Assembly: GCF_022206305.1 (NCBI RefSeq)
Contig: NZ_JAKOIW010000004.1
Location: 264,068-328,067, forward strand
DNA length: 64,000 nt
Origin: Gordonia sp. 'Campus'
GTDB lineage: Bacteria > Actinomycetota > Actinomycetes > Mycobacteriales > Mycobacteriaceae
Direction of reading: 5' to 3'
In this document: one piece after another, positions 8,644 through 18,035 of the stretch
Position numbering within the stretch: position 1 is the first letter of the stretch
Layout of the letters: the number at the start of each line of letters is the position of its first letter
The notes under the pieces: generated by a model
What the model saw: the letters and a program-made list of their open reading frames with translations, nothing else
Told to the model about the DNA's origin: nothing
Databases searched by the model: none
Program-made: the position numbers and the translations under genes

Positions 8644-10557
8644 TCAGGAACCGACGGCGGCGTCCCGGGACTTGGCCCGCGAACGCTCGCGTGCCCGCGT
8701 GTTCGAGTCGAGGTGCACCTTACGCACGCGAACGACCTCCGGGGTCACCTCGACACACTCGTCGGCGGCACAGAATTCCATGGCGGCCTCGAGGTCGAGC
8801 TGCATCGGCTTGGCAAGGGTCTCCATCACGTCGGCCGACGACTGACGCATGTTGGTCAGCTTCTTCTCGCGGGTGACGTTGATGTCGAGGTCTTCCTGAC
8901 GCGGGTTGATGCCCACGACATGGCCCTCGTAGCTGTCGTCACCGGGGTTGACGAAGAAGGTGCCGCGGTCGGCGAGCTGGATCATCGCGAACGGTGTGAC
9001 CGTGCCGGCGCGGTCGCTCACCAGCGAGCCGGTGTGGCGGGCGCGGATCTCGCCGGCCCACGAGTCGTATCCGTCGAAGACGGCGTTGGCGATGCCGGTG
9101 CCGCGGGTCTCGGTGAGGAAGTCGGTGCGGAAGCCGATCAGGCCGCGCGAGGGCACGATGAACTCCATCCGGACCCAGCCGGTGCCGTGGTTGTTCATCT
9201 GCTCCATGCGGCCCTTTCGAGCCGCGAGGAGCTGGGTCACCGCGCCGAGGTACTCCTCGGGTACGTCGATCGTCAGGTGCTCGAACGGCTCGTGCACCTT
9301 GCCGTTGACCTGGCGGGTGACCACCTGCGGCTTGCCGACGGTCAGCTCGAAGCCTTCACGGCGCATCTGCTCGACGAGGATCGCCAGCGCCAGCTCACCA
9401 CGGCCCTGCACCTCCCAGGCGTCGGGACGGCCGATGTCGAGCACCCGGAGGGAGACGTTGCCGACGAGTTCGGCGTCCAGGCGCTGCTTGACCATGCGGG
9501 CGGTCAGCTTGTGTCCGGACACGCGGCCGGCCAGCGGCGAGGTGTTGGTGCCGATGGTGACCGAGATGGCGGGCTCGTCGACGGTGATACGCGGCAGCGG
9601 CTGCGGGTTCTCGAGGTCGGCGAGGGTGTCGCCGATCATGATCTCCGGCATACCGGCGACGGCGACGATGTCGCCGGCCGATGCCGATTCCGCGGGCGTG
9701 CGCTCGACGCCGACGGTGGCGAGCAGCTCGGTGATCTTGGCGCGCTCGACGACGGCTTCGCCGTCGACCTCTCGGCACCAGGACACCTGCTGGCCCTTGC
9801 GGAGGGTGCCGTTGTGGATGCGGACGAGCGCGAGGCGGCCGAGGAAGGCCGACGCGTCGAGGTTGGTGACGTGGGCCTGCAGCGGGGCCTCGGGATCGCC
9901 CTTGGGCGCCGGGACGTGTTCGAGCAGGACGTCGAAGAAGTCGTCGAGGTTCTCCCCCGCCGGGACCTCACCGTTGGCGGGCTGCACGGTGCTGCACTTG
10001 CCCGCGCGACCCGAGGCGTAGAGCACCGGGAGTTCGAGGACGAGTTCGGCGGCCTTCGCGGCCTCTTCGTCGAGATCCGACGCCAGGTCGAGAAGCAGGT
10101 CCTGGGTCTCGTCGACGACTTCCTGGATGCGGGCATCGGGACGGTCGGTCTTGTTGACGACCACGATCACCGGCAGCTCGGCCGCGAGCGCCTTGCGCAG
10201 CACGAACCGGGTCTGCGGGAGCGGCCCCTCGGAGGCGTCGACGAGCAGCACCACACCGTCGACCATCGACAGGCCGCGCTCGACCTCGCCACCGAAGTCG
10301 GCGTGACCGGGGGTGTCGATGACGTTGATGACCACCTCGGTGCCGTCCGGCTGGCGCCGGTGGACCGCGGTGTTCTTGGCGAGAATGGTGATGCCCTTCT
10401 CACGTTCGAGGTCACCGGAGTCCATCACCCGGTCGACGACCTCGGCGCGCTCACCGAAGACGCCGGACTGGCGCAGCATGGCGTCGACGAGTGTGGTCTT
10501 TCCATGGTCGACGTGCGCGACGATCGCGACGTTGCGGAAGGTGGGGGCAGCGCTCAC
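8644..10557 (-). CDS. typA: TypA/BipA translational GTPase
   Basis: A 637-residue GTPase with the elongation-factor G domain: P-loop AHVDHGKTT at residues 14-22, REKGITI switch I, DTPGHADF switch II and VVNKTD for guanine specificity. The later regions ([31 protein letters not shown]) are hallmarks of TypA/BipA, a ribosome-associated GTPase for stress and low-temperature growth. The GTG at 10557 is chosen because the family begins just before this point and GAAAGAGAG lies upstream; the frame extends to 10632. A single gene, divergent from the 58-residue protein gene at 10765. Confidence 0.95.
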   Translation of the reverse strand: MSAAPTFRNVAIVAHVDHGKTTLVDAMLRQSGVFGERAEVVDRVMDSGDLEREKGITILAKNTAVHRRQPDGTEVVINVIDTPGHADFGGEVERGLSMVDGVVLLVDASEGPLPQTRFVLRKALAAELPVIVVVNKTDRPDARIQEVVDETQDLLLDLASDLDEEAAKAAELVLELPVLYASGRAGKCSTVQPANGEVPAGENLDDFFDVLLEHVPAPKGDPEAPLQAHVTNLDASAFLGRLALVRIHNGTLRKGQQVSWCREVDGEAVVERAKITELLATVGVERTPAESASAGDIVAVAGMPEIMIGDTLADLENPQPLPRITVDEPAISVTIGTNTSPLAGRVSGHKLTARMVKQRLDAELVGNVSLRVLDIGRPDAWEVQGRGELALAILVEQMRREGFELTVGKPQVVTRQVNGKVHEPFEHLTIDVPEEYLGAVTQLLAARKGRMEQMNNHGTGWVRMEFIVPSRGLIGFRTDFLTETRGTGIANAVFDGYDSWAGEIRARHTGSLVSDRAGTVTPFAMIQLADRGTFFVNPGDDSYEGHVVGINPRQEDLDINVTREKKLTNMRQSSADVMETLAKPMQLDLEAAMEFCAADECVEVTPEVVRVRKVHLDSNTRARERSRAKSRDAAVGS

Positions 10558-10764
10558 TGGCTCTCTTTCGTGTGGTTGGGGACCGGCATCGGCGGCCGGC
10601 GGTCGGCACAGCCGAACGTCTACGACGCTCACGGCCGAACAGCTCTGACCGGCGTGGGGAGCAGATCACCTAGGGATTCAAGGTCACAGAGTATCGGCTC
10701 CGGCGGTGAGACCGCGATCACAGCTCCCGGAAGCGCCGGACTTAGGGCCTGCTAACCTCGCGTC

Positions 10765-10941
10765 ATGGGCAAGGTCGACCCGACCAGAGTGGGCTCGTTG
10801 AAGCCCAAGAAGAAGTGCTGCAAGAGCTCCACGCGCTGCGTTCGCTGCCCCGTGGTGATCCACCGGATGCGCAAGCTGGACACCTCGGACATGTCGAAGA
10901 AAGAGCTGCAGAAGGCGTTGAAGAAGGCGCGTGCCGCGTGA
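10765..10941 (+). CDS. 58-residue Cys-rich basic protein
   Basis: A short frame beginning MGKVDPTRVG and containing KKKCCKSSTRCVRCP, followed by a charged helix with DMSKKELQKALKKARAA at the end. Four cysteines in a CCx5CxxC pattern could bind metal or a cluster. A likely -10 element TAACCT (10753-10758) stands exactly 6 nt before the ATG, so it is probably a leaderless gene. It is divergent from typA and convergent with the EamA gene. Homologues of this kind are widespread small unknowns in actinobacteria as far as I recall. No function is assigned. Confidence 0.75.
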   Translation: MGKVDPTRVGSLKPKKKCCKSSTRCVRCPVVIHRMRKLDTSDMSKKELQKALKKARAA

Positions 10942-10947
10942 GATCGG

Positions 10948-11817
10948 CTAGTTCGGCGGCACCTCGTCGGCCTCGTCGGCGGACCTGACCGCGACGGCGA
11001 GCGCGACCGCCGCGATCCCGACCGCCTCCAGCGGCCGAGGTATCTGGCCCAGCGCGACCAGCCCGATGACCGATGCGGTCACCGGCAACAGCGCCAACAG
11101 GATCGCGAACCGTGCCCGGCCGACGCGCCGGAGCACGATCTGATCCAGGGCGTAGGGCACCGCCGTCGAGGCGATGCCCAGCAGCAGGCCCTGGCCGAGG
11201 ACCACGGGCAATGACGCACCGGCGCGTACGGCGTCGGCCACCCACCACGCGAGCGGCGCCGTGACGACTGCGGCGACCGCGAACCCGGTGGCGAGGTCCT
11301 CGACGCCCGAGCCGCGGGCCGCGACCCGCTTGCCCAGCACGATGTAACCGGCCCAACAGGCCGCCGCGGTCAGGGCGAGGATCACCCCCAGCGCCGTCCC
11401 CGACCATCGGACGTCGGCGATCAGGAGCACACCGACGACGGCCAGGACGAGCGCGGCGACGTCTCGTCGTGTTGCCGAACCCAGTGCGGCCACCACGACC
11501 GGGCCCAGGAACTCCAGCGCGACGGTGGTGCCGAGCGGCAGATGCACGAGCGCCTCGTAGAAGGCGATGTTCATGCCCGCGGTGATCAGGCCGAAACACC
11601 CGGCGAGCCGCAATCGCTCCCAGCGCCAGGCGGTGCGCGGCGGCCGCACCCACAGCAGCAGAACGATCGCGGCACCCGCGATACGCAGCCACGCGACCGC
11701 AGCCGGCGAAATCACGTCGAACAGTCCGACGGCGACGGCAGCGCCGAGGTACATCGACGTGGCCCCGACGATCATGAGCCCGGGCGGCACGAGGAGGTCG
11801 CGTCGAGCCGCGGTCAC
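10948..11817 (-). CDS. EamA/DMT-family transporter
   Basis: A 289-residue drug/metabolite transporter with about ten hydrophobic helices in two EamA repeats. Typical stretches are NIAFYEALVHLPLGTTVALEFLGP in the first repeat and STAVPYALDQIVLRRVG in the second, resembling the RhtA (threonine/homoserine exporter) subgroup. It starts at GTG 11817 overlapping the stop of the ABC ATPase (GTGA), so it is the last gene of the thiamine-type ABC operon. The substrate is unknown; co-transcription could mean a pyrimidine or vitamin intermediate. Confidence 0.85.
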   Translation of the reverse strand: MTAARRDLLVPPGLMIVGATSMYLGAAVAVGLFDVISPAAVAWLRIAGAAIVLLLWVRPPRTAWRWERLRLAGCFGLITAGMNIAFYEALVHLPLGTTVALEFLGPVVVAALGSATRRDVAALVLAVVGVLLIADVRWSGTALGVILALTAAACWAGYIVLGKRVAARGSGVEDLATGFAVAAVVTAPLAWWVADAVRAGASLPVVLGQGLLLGIASTAVPYALDQIVLRRVGRARFAILLALLPVTASVIGLVALGQIPRPLEAVGIAAVALAVAVRSADEADEVPPN

Positions 11818-12908
11818 CGCCCGATCACCGCGACACGTTCGGGCACCAACCGGATACGCACCCGGTCGCCGATCATCACCGGTTCGTCGGTCACCGCATC
11901 GATCTCGCCGGCCACGGTGTCCAGGCGCACCCGCGGTCCGGAGGGCAACTCGGCGACGAGGCGCACCGTGCCCCCAGCCGTGTGACCCCCAGCCGTATGA
12001 CCCCCGGGCTCCCGACCCTCGAGGAGGCTGCCGACCTCGACGGACTCCGGACGCAGGCCGAGTCGTACCGACCCATCGGGCACATCGAGGGGCAGGGCAC
12101 CGAGAACGGTGTCGGCGACGCCCGATTCGACTCGTGCGTCGAGAACCGTTGTGACACCGAGGAATCGCGCGGTCCACTCGTCGGCGGGACGGCTCCACAG
12201 GTGCGCGGGAACACTGGTCTGGACCATCGCGCCGTCTCGCATCACACTGATCACGTCGGCCATGGTCGCGGCTTCGGCGTGGTCGTGGGTGACCACCACG
12301 GTCGGCACTCCCGCGGCCCGCACGATCTCCGAGATCTCCACCGCGAGTTCGTCTCTCAGCCTCCTGTCGAGGGCCGCGAGCGGCTCGTCGAGGAGGAGCA
12401 ACCGCGGCCGGGGAGCCAGTGCGCGGGCGAGCGCGACGCGCTGGGCCTGCCCGCCGGACAAGGTGTCCACCTGCCGCTTCCCGTAACCGGGAAGACCGAC
12501 CACGTCGAGCATCTCGTCGACGCGTTCGGCGATGCGCCGACGCGGCCATCGGCGGACCCGCAGTCCGTAGCCGATGTTCGACGCGACGCTGCGCCCGCCG
12601 AACAATTGTCCGTCCTGGAACACGACGCCGAAATCCCGGCGGTGGACCTCGACCCCGGCCAGGTCCACACCGTGGAATCGCACCGCACCCCGGGTGGGGA
12701 CCTCGAGTCCGGCGACCGCCCGCAGCAGTGTCGACTTGCCGCACCCGGACGGGCCGAGGATCGCGGTCACCAGCGCGCCCTCCCCGCCGACCTGCCACGA
12801 CAGACCGTCGATCACCGTGTCGTCGCCGTAGGCGACGGTGAGATCGGAGATCGTCAGCACATCACCGGGCGACACACCGCGACCCACCTGTGCTCCACCA
12901 TCGGTCAC
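11814..12908 (-). CDS. ABC transporter ATPase, thiamine/iron type
   Basis: A 364-residue ATPase with Walker A GPSGCGKST, signature LSGGQAQRVALARAL, Walker B LLLLDEP and the H-loop VVTHDHAEA. The C-terminus carries a TOBE-like domain (VRLGLRPESVEV) as in the CysA/PotA/FbpC class. A short direct repeat, GGHTAGGHTAGG, lies in the TOBE region. The GTG start overlaps the permease stop. With the neighbouring binding protein it most resembles a thiamine-type importer (ThiQ role). Confidence 0.88.
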   Translation of the reverse strand: MTDGGAQVGRGVSPGDVLTISDLTVAYGDDTVIDGLSWQVGGEGALVTAILGPSGCGKSTLLRAVAGLEVPTRGAVRFHGVDLAGVEVHRRDFGVVFQDGQLFGGRSVASNIGYGLRVRRWPRRRIAERVDEMLDVVGLPGYGKRQVDTLSGGQAQRVALARALAPRPRLLLLDEPLAALDRRLRDELAVEISEIVRAAGVPTVVVTHDHAEAATMADVISVMRDGAMVQTSVPAHLWSRPADEWTARFLGVTTVLDARVESGVADTVLGALPLDVPDGSVRLGLRPESVEVGSLLEGREPGGHTAGGHTAGGTVRLVAELPSGPRVRLDTVAGEIDAVTDEPVMIGDRVRIRLVPERVAVIGR

Positions 12909-14566
12909 AGCAGCGGCACCTCCGTTCGCGGTCGGAATGCCTCGACCGCCACCACCGCCACGGTGGTGGCGACCACCAGGACGACCGAGGCGGCCATCGC
13001 GGTGGCGAGATTGTCGGCGCCCGGGCGGTTGAGCGCGGACCCGATCAGCACGGGCAGTGTCGTCGTGTCGGCGCGGGCGAGAAAGCTCGTCGCCCCGAAC
13101 TCGCCGAGCGCCATCACGAAGGCGAAGCCGCCCGCCGCCGCCATCGACCGGCCGACGACCGGCATGTCGACGGTCACGAAGACGCGCCACGGCGGGGCGC
13201 CGAGGGTTGCCGCGGCATGCCGTTGCCGGGCCGGCACCGAGTCCAGGGCGGGCAGCATGATGCGGATGACCACCGGGATCGCGATGAGCGCCTGCACGAG
13301 CGGGATGACCGCGGGCGACGCCGCAATCGCGTACGGCATCGACGCCAGGACGATCAGGTATCCGAAACCCAGTGTGACGGCGCTGATTCCGAGCGGGACG
13401 AGCGAGATGGCCGAGCCGACCGTGCCGAGGAACCCGTGCGATCGGTGCAATGCCACCGCGGCGAGCGTACCGACGGCCATCGCGATCGCGGTGGCGGCGA
13501 GCGCGGTGAGCAGCGAATATCGCAGGCTCTCCAGCGGAGTGACGCCGTTGACCGGTTCGGCGAGCGCGCGATACCCGGCCAGCGTCCACCCACCGTCGGC
13601 GACCGGCCGCACGGACCGCACCAGGAGCACGACGACGGGTCCGACGAGCAGCACAACGGTCCAGACGCCGGCCGCCCACATGGCCGGCCGCGTCCACCGC
13701 CCATGCGCGGCGCTCCCGGCGTGCCGACGACCGGCACCCGCCGACCCCGTACCGGCCGGATCGGTGAAGACCCGGGTGAGCAGCAGCGCTGCGACGACCA
13801 CGACGATCTGCAACGTCGACAGCGCGACCGCCTCCGGAATACGGAAGTAACCGATGGCCTGCGTGTAGATCTCGGTCTCGAGAGTCCGTAACTCCCCCGC
13901 GCCCAGGATGATGACGACACCGAAACTGGTAGAGCAGAACAGGAAGATCAGCGCCGCCGCGGAGGCGATCGACGGCACCAGCCGCGGCAGGACGACCGTA
14001 CGCACCGCCCGCAGACGGCCCGCGCCGAGTGTTCGGGCGGCCTCGACTACGCGGGGATCGAGGCCACGCCACGCGGCACCCACCACACGCACGACGACCG
14101 CCACATTGATGAACATGTGCGCGGCGAGCACCGCCGGCAGACCGGACTCGATGTGCAAGAAGGCGAGTGGCCCCGACAGCAGCGAGCGGAAGGCGATACC
14201 GACGACCACGGTGGGCAGCACGAACGGCACCGTCACGATCACGGCCAGGATGATCGCCGTCCGCCCCCGGACCCGGGCGAACAACCACGCGATCGGCGCC
14301 GCGGCGAGAAGCGCGAGCACGGTCGACGCCGCCGCCTGCCCGAGGGTGACGCCCAGCAGGCCGAGTGCGTCGGTGCGGTCGAGCAGATCACCCAGACCCG
14401 AACCCGTGTCACCCGCAAGGGCGACCGCACGACGGACCAGGGCGACGACGGGCCAGGCGAACAGCACGACGACGAAGATCGCAGGGACCAGTCGCAGCGC
14501 CACCCGCCCGGCGAGGGACGCCACACGCGTGGCAGCCGTCCCGGCCTGCGCCTGGGCCTCTGTCAC
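12905..14566 (-). CDS. ABC transporter permease, fused two-domain (ThiP type)
   Basis: A 553-residue permease with about twelve membrane helices and two binding-protein-dependent transport domains. The EAA-like loops are VVEAARTLGAGRLRAVRTVVLPRL in the first half (shown only to locate it) and RQRHAAATLGAPPWRVF in the second. Fused permeases of this length are typical of the thiamine (ThiP) and iron(III) transporters. The stop overlaps the ATPase start, and the gene begins 7 nt after the binding-protein gene. Confidence 0.88.
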   Translation of the reverse strand: MTEAQAQAGTAATRVASLAGRVALRLVPAIFVVVLFAWPVVALVRRAVALAGDTGSGLGDLLDRTDALGLLGVTLGQAAASTVLALLAAAPIAWLFARVRGRTAIILAVIVTVPFVLPTVVVGIAFRSLLSGPLAFLHIESGLPAVLAAHMFINVAVVVRVVGAAWRGLDPRVVEAARTLGAGRLRAVRTVVLPRLVPSIASAAALIFLFCSTSFGVVIILGAGELRTLETEIYTQAIGYFRIPEAVALSTLQIVVVVAALLLTRVFTDPAGTGSAGAGRRHAGSAAHGRWTRPAMWAAGVWTVVLLVGPVVVLLVRSVRPVADGGWTLAGYRALAEPVNGVTPLESLRYSLLTALAATAIAMAVGTLAAVALHRSHGFLGTVGSAISLVPLGISAVTLGFGYLIVLASMPYAIAASPAVIPLVQALIAIPVVIRIMLPALDSVPARQRHAAATLGAPPWRVFVTVDMPVVGRSMAAAGGFAFVMALGEFGATSFLARADTTTLPVLIGSALNRPGADNLATAMAASVVLVVATTVAVVAVEAFRPRTEVPLL

Positions 14567-14573
14567 GCGGGCA

Positions 14574-15590
14574 TCACCGACCGGCCGCGGCTCGCCACTG
14601 GTCGAGCCACATCTCGCGGTTGTCCGCGATGGTCGCCGGAGGCAGCGACGCCATCCACGCGGGCACCTCGGCGCGGGCGGGCCACCCCTCGGGTAGCGGG
14701 GTGTCGCGTTGCACCGGGTAGACGTACATCGACGATGGCAGTTCTTTCTGGACGGTCGGACTCAGCATGAAGTCGACGAGTTTGCGCGCACCCGTCGAGT
14801 TCCGGGTGCCCTTCAGGATGCCGACGTATTCGACCTGCGGGAAGCAGCTGTCCAGTAGTGCGCTGGTACCCGGGGTCGCGGCCGGCGACGAGGCGTAGGA
14901 CAGCACGATCGGCTTGTCGCCGCGCCCTTCGCCCGCACTGAACAACTGGTTGTAGGCGATCTCCCACCCGGAGACCACGGTCGCACCGCCGCCGATGACC
15001 TGCTTCCAGTAGTCCTGCCAGCCGTTGCCCAGCGCGCCGACGGTGGTCAGCATGAAGGCGGTACCCGGCGAGGAGGTCGACGGGTCCATGAGCACGGTCT
15101 GCGCCGCGTACTCGGGCCGGGTGAGGTCGCGAAAACTCGTCGGCGCGGTGAGTGACCTCTGCTCGAACCAGGCGTTGTCGATGTTCAGGCACACGTCTCC
15201 GCGATCGATGGCAGTGAGTTGATCGCTCGCGCCGGGCACCGCGTAGTCGGCCGCTCCCGCGGCCGCGGCCGGAGACGCATAGGGCTCGAGAGCGCCCGCC
15301 TCGATCGGCCGCGACGCGAAGGTGTTGTCGATGCCGTAGACCGCGTCTCCCTTCGGCGCGCCGGGTGTGAGCGAAACGGTCGATGCCAGTTGGCCCGCGT
15401 CGCCGGACTTCACGATCTTCAGAGTGAGACCGGTGTCCTGACGAAAGGCGTCCAGTACCGACTCGGGCAGCTCGAACGAGTCGTGCGTCAGCAGGGTGAC
15501 CTGACTACCGGTGGCCGACTCGTCAGCGCAGGCTGTCACCGTCGTCGTGGCCACCGCGATGGCGATGAACGCGGTCATCGCGCGCGCCAT
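14574..15590 (-). CDS. Thiamine-type ABC substrate-binding lipoprotein
   Basis: An exported binding protein of about 338 residues. The signal peptide TAFIAIAVATTTVTAC ends in a lipobox (VTAC), and the mature start VTLLTHDSFELPESVLDAF followed by TGLTLKIVKSGDAGQ is characteristic of the ThiB/TbpA group. It delivers substrate to the permease and ATPase downstream. The start is ambiguous: ATG 15590 gives a compact signal peptide; in-frame GTG codons at 15638 and 15647 and an open frame to 15752 allow longer forms. I looked upstream on this strand for a TPP riboswitch (CTGAGA plus the conserved CTGAT box) and did not find one. Confidence 0.8.
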   Translation of the reverse strand: MARAMTAFIAIAVATTTVTACADESATGSQVTLLTHDSFELPESVLDAFRQDTGLTLKIVKSGDAGQLASTVSLTPGAPKGDAVYGIDNTFASRPIEAGALEPYASPAAAAGAADYAVPGASDQLTAIDRGDVCLNIDNAWFEQRSLTAPTSFRDLTRPEYAAQTVLMDPSTSSPGTAFMLTTVGALGNGWQDYWKQVIGGGATVVSGWEIAYNQLFSAGEGRGDKPIVLSYASSPAATPGTSALLDSCFPQVEYVGILKGTRNSTGARKLVDFMLSPTVQKELPSSMYVYPVQRDTPLPEGWPARAEVPAWMASLPPATIADNREMWLDQWRAAAGR

Positions 15591-15647
15591 TCGGACCCGC
15601 CCGCGGACGCGACCGTCGTCGTTGCGCTGTTCTCTCACCCGGGACAC

Positions 15648-15969
15648 CCCATCAATCGTCGACTCGTGGACCGTCAGCCGTCTCGCAACGCGTCGGCACC
15701 ACTCCGGTCCATCCAACCAGGTGGGTAGACCCCGTTGTATTCGACGCCGCAATACTTCACTTCGGTAACAATTGCATCAATAACCTCAATAAACCCACCC
15801 GTAACAGGCTTACTGTCTGGACATTGGAACCCGCCGGGGGCTTAGACTGGCCCGCGACGACCCGGGTGAGAAGATCGGCTGTCCGCTACCCGACACCCGG
15901 GCGGATGACACGACCACGAGGCGCACGACGGTTTCCAGCCGGCGCCGCCACGACCGTTAGGACACACCA
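15648..15969. promoter_or_regulatory. Divergent intergenic region, no gene seen
   Basis: About 320 nt between the binding-protein gene (minus) and the secreted-protein gene (plus). The segment 15755-15815 is distinctly AT-richer than its surroundings and probably holds the divergent promoters. The plus-strand gene is preceded by AGGA at about 15958-15962. I found no riboswitch or strong hairpin here. Confidence 0.4.
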
Positions 15970-16800
15970 GTGCGTTTCACTCGGCCACTGAGGTTGCGAT
16001 CCGCCAAGGCCCCCCATCGACTCCGGACCCGTCGCGTCGTCGTCGCCGTCTCGGCTCTCGCGGCGGCGACCTCGCTCGCGCTGCCCGTCGCCGCGCAGGC
16101 CGCTCCGGCGCCGAAGGTCGACCAGCGGGTGCTGGACTCGCTCGGCGCATTCGCCCCGGCCATCATCGGCTCGGTGGCCACGCCCGGTCCGGACGGCAAG
16201 GTCTCGGTCGATCTGCTCCGTCAGGCACAGTCGTTCGCCGACACCCCGGGGATGCCCGCGGAGGTCAGCAAGATCTGGCGGTCGATCGCCGACTTCCTCG
16301 GCGAGCCGGGCCGCAAGCAGGCCGCGCGCGAGCTCGCCGCCGAGCGCAAGCCCGGCGATCCCGAGATCCCGCAGGGCCCGAACGCCCCGAAGATCCAGGA
16401 ATTCCTCTATCCCACTTTCGGTCTCGGCTGCATCCCGGGCGGCGGCTCGCTCGGCCGTGCACTGGTGACCGCCGGACCGCAGGAAGCTCCGGCGCCCGGC
16501 CCCAAGCGGGGCGAGAGCGGCTACGTCTACACCTCCCTCGGCACCGGTCCGGCCATCGACAACAAGACCGCTCCCCTGACGGTGAGCTGGTTCAACGTCG
16601 ACACCGGCCGTACCGGCACGACGACCCTCAAGCGCAACCCGAAGATCAACGTCAAGGAGGGTCCGGGCACCTTCACCGGCATCTCCCGCACCGGCAAGGG
16701 GCGCGTCATCTCGGCGATCCACGGCAACGTCACCACCAAGACGAAGGGCCAGATCGTGTCCTGCACGATCGTCCCCGTCATCGGACTCGCGATCATCTGA
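15970..16800 (+). CDS. Secreted protein, TGRTG-domain family
   Basis: A 276-residue exported protein with an Arg-rich n-region, a hydrophobic core VVVAVSALAAATSLALPVAA and a likely signal-peptidase site after AQA (residue 44). The mature protein has two cysteines (C154 and one near the C-terminus in QIVSCTIVP), likely a disulfide. The C-terminal part has WFNVDTGRTGTTTL. Two further proteins nearby (at 17066 and 19983) share the W-x-N-x3-TG-type core and the Cys arrangement, so they look like paralogues. GTG start with AGGA 7 nt upstream. Function unknown; the location is extracellular or cell envelope. Confidence 0.8.
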   Translation: MRFTRPLRLRSAKAPHRLRTRRVVVAVSALAAATSLALPVAAQAAPAPKVDQRVLDSLGAFAPAIIGSVATPGPDGKVSVDLLRQAQSFADTPGMPAEVSKIWRSIADFLGEPGRKQAARELAAERKPGDPEIPQGPNAPKIQEFLYPTFGLGCIPGGGSLGRALVTAGPQEAPAPGPKRGESGYVYTSLGTGPAIDNKTAPLTVSWFNVDTGRTGTTTLKRNPKINVKEGPGTFTGISRTGKGRVISAIHGNVTTKTKGQIVSCTIVPVIGLAII

Positions 16801-16819
16801 TCGCTTTCCCTCTCACAGG

Positions 16820-16858
16820 AACGGCACCCCGGCGTCAGCGCCGGGGTGCCGTTCTGTT
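16820..16858 (+). terminator. Intrinsic terminator
   Basis: A perfect 15-bp stem (16820-16834 with 16839-16853), 4-nt loop TCAG, then GTTCTGTT. It lies 20 nt after the secreted-protein gene and should end its transcript. Confidence 0.85.
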
Positions 16859-17004
16859 GCGCGCGTGGAGTCCCGCGAACCCCGGTAGAACCGCATGTCG
16901 CGCCGGCTCCGGTATCTCACAGGTAGCGCCCAGGTCACGGGTCGGACTCACGACTTGCCGCGGTCGAGCACCGCATGGTCTCTTGTAACTCAAGCCCCAT
17001 CTGT

Positions 17005-17030
17005 CACACCCGCCACACGTGGCGGGTGTG
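17005..17030 (+). promoter_or_regulatory. Hairpin upstream of secreted-protein gene
   Basis: A perfect 11-bp stem (17005-17015 with 17020-17030) and 4-nt loop, ending about 25 nt before the AAGGAG ribosome site of the gene at 17066. It may shape the 5' leader, act as an operator, or be an attenuator with a weak T stretch after it. The role is not resolved. Confidence 0.5.
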
Positions 17031-17065
17031 CTCGGTTGTCATAGCCGGTTGCCTCAAGGAGAGCC

Positions 17066-17986
17066 ATGTCCATCTCGTCTCGGTTCACCCGCCCCGACGC
17101 GGACCGTCCCGTCACTCGTCATCGCGTCACCCGTCACCGCGCGATCCAGCGCTGTGGAGCGGGACTCATGGGCGTGGCGATGGCAGCGGCCACCCTCACC
17201 GTCACCTCGGCACCAGCGACCGCCGAACCCCTCATCCCGGCGAACATGCTCGGCGCGTTGTCGATCCCGTTCGACGCCGAGCTGGCCGGCGCCGTTCGCC
17301 TGCTGAAGGCGGCAGGCGTCGACAAGATCGCCGTCGAGGCGGCGCAGACGATCATGGGCAGCGCAGGCCAGCTGTCGGTGGAGGACATCGCCGGACGGGC
17401 GGGCGCACTCCCCCTCCCGGCGGCCGCACCCGCTGCGGCAGGCGACGCACCCACGCCGACCCCGGTCGCGACGACGGACCCGATCGCACTCCTGCGCACC
17501 CTCGGCATCCAGACCCTCACGCCCTCGGTGTCTCCGTTCTGCACCGCGCCGACCGCAGACAACCCGCTCGGTCTCGTCACCGCGGGCGCCGGGGCCGTCG
17601 CCGGTCCATGGCCGATGAAGACCGACCCGCTCACCCCGCTGAAGCCACTACTCGACATGATCCCGGGCGTGAAATTGCCCGAGAAGCTCAATCTCGTCGA
17701 CAAGGGTGAGACGGCCTATGCTTTCGTCCCGGCCTCGCCGACGGCAGGCAGCGGCGGCACCATGCAGGTCGCATGGTTCAACACCAGCACCCTGCAGGGC
17801 GGCTTCGCCGATCTGGACCCGATCACCGACAACACCGCCCTCACCGCACTTCCCCTCCTGTCGGGCGTGCGCCTGGCGCCGGTGAAGACCGGAAGCGGGA
17901 CGATCCTGTCGGCCGTCTTCGGCAACGCCAGCAACGGCAACCAGAACTGCTGGTTCCTCCCGGCCGTCGGTGTCGTGAACGCCTGA
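17066..17986 (+). CDS. Secreted protein, TGRTG-domain paralogue
   Basis: A 306-residue exported protein. The signal peptide ends near APATAEP; a Pro/Ala linker (PLPAAAPAAAGDAPTPTPV) divides an N-terminal helical part from a C-terminal part with VAWFNTSTLQGG and GSGTILSAVFGN. Two mature cysteines (SPFCTAP and NQNCWFLP) mirror those of the gene at 15970. AAGGAG lies just upstream of the ATG. The next gene, a lipase-like protein, begins 49 nt downstream on the same strand, so they are probably co-transcribed. No known function. Confidence 0.8.
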   Translation: MSISSRFTRPDADRPVTRHRVTRHRAIQRCGAGLMGVAMAAATLTVTSAPATAEPLIPANMLGALSIPFDAELAGAVRLLKAAGVDKIAVEAAQTIMGSAGQLSVEDIAGRAGALPLPAAAPAAAGDAPTPTPVATTDPIALLRTLGIQTLTPSVSPFCTAPTADNPLGLVTAGAGAVAGPWPMKTDPLTPLKPLLDMIPGVKLPEKLNLVDKGETAYAFVPASPTAGSGGTMQVAWFNTSTLQGGFADLDPITDNTALTALPLLSGVRLAPVKTGSGTILSAVFGNASNGNQNCWFLPAVGVVNA

Positions 17987-18035
17987 TTCACAACACTTTC
18001 CACGTACACCCCTGAGCAGAACGAACTGGTACGAC

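Noticed and set aside
8713..10755. 680-codon plus-strand frame opposite typA
   Set aside because: Antisense shadow of a highly conserved gene; composition is His/Val/Asp-biased as expected from the reverse strand.
15640..15760. Possible TPP riboswitch before the thiamine-type binding protein
   Set aside because: The minus strand has GGGGT and ACCC runs, but the conserved CTGAGA and CTGAT core boxes are missing.
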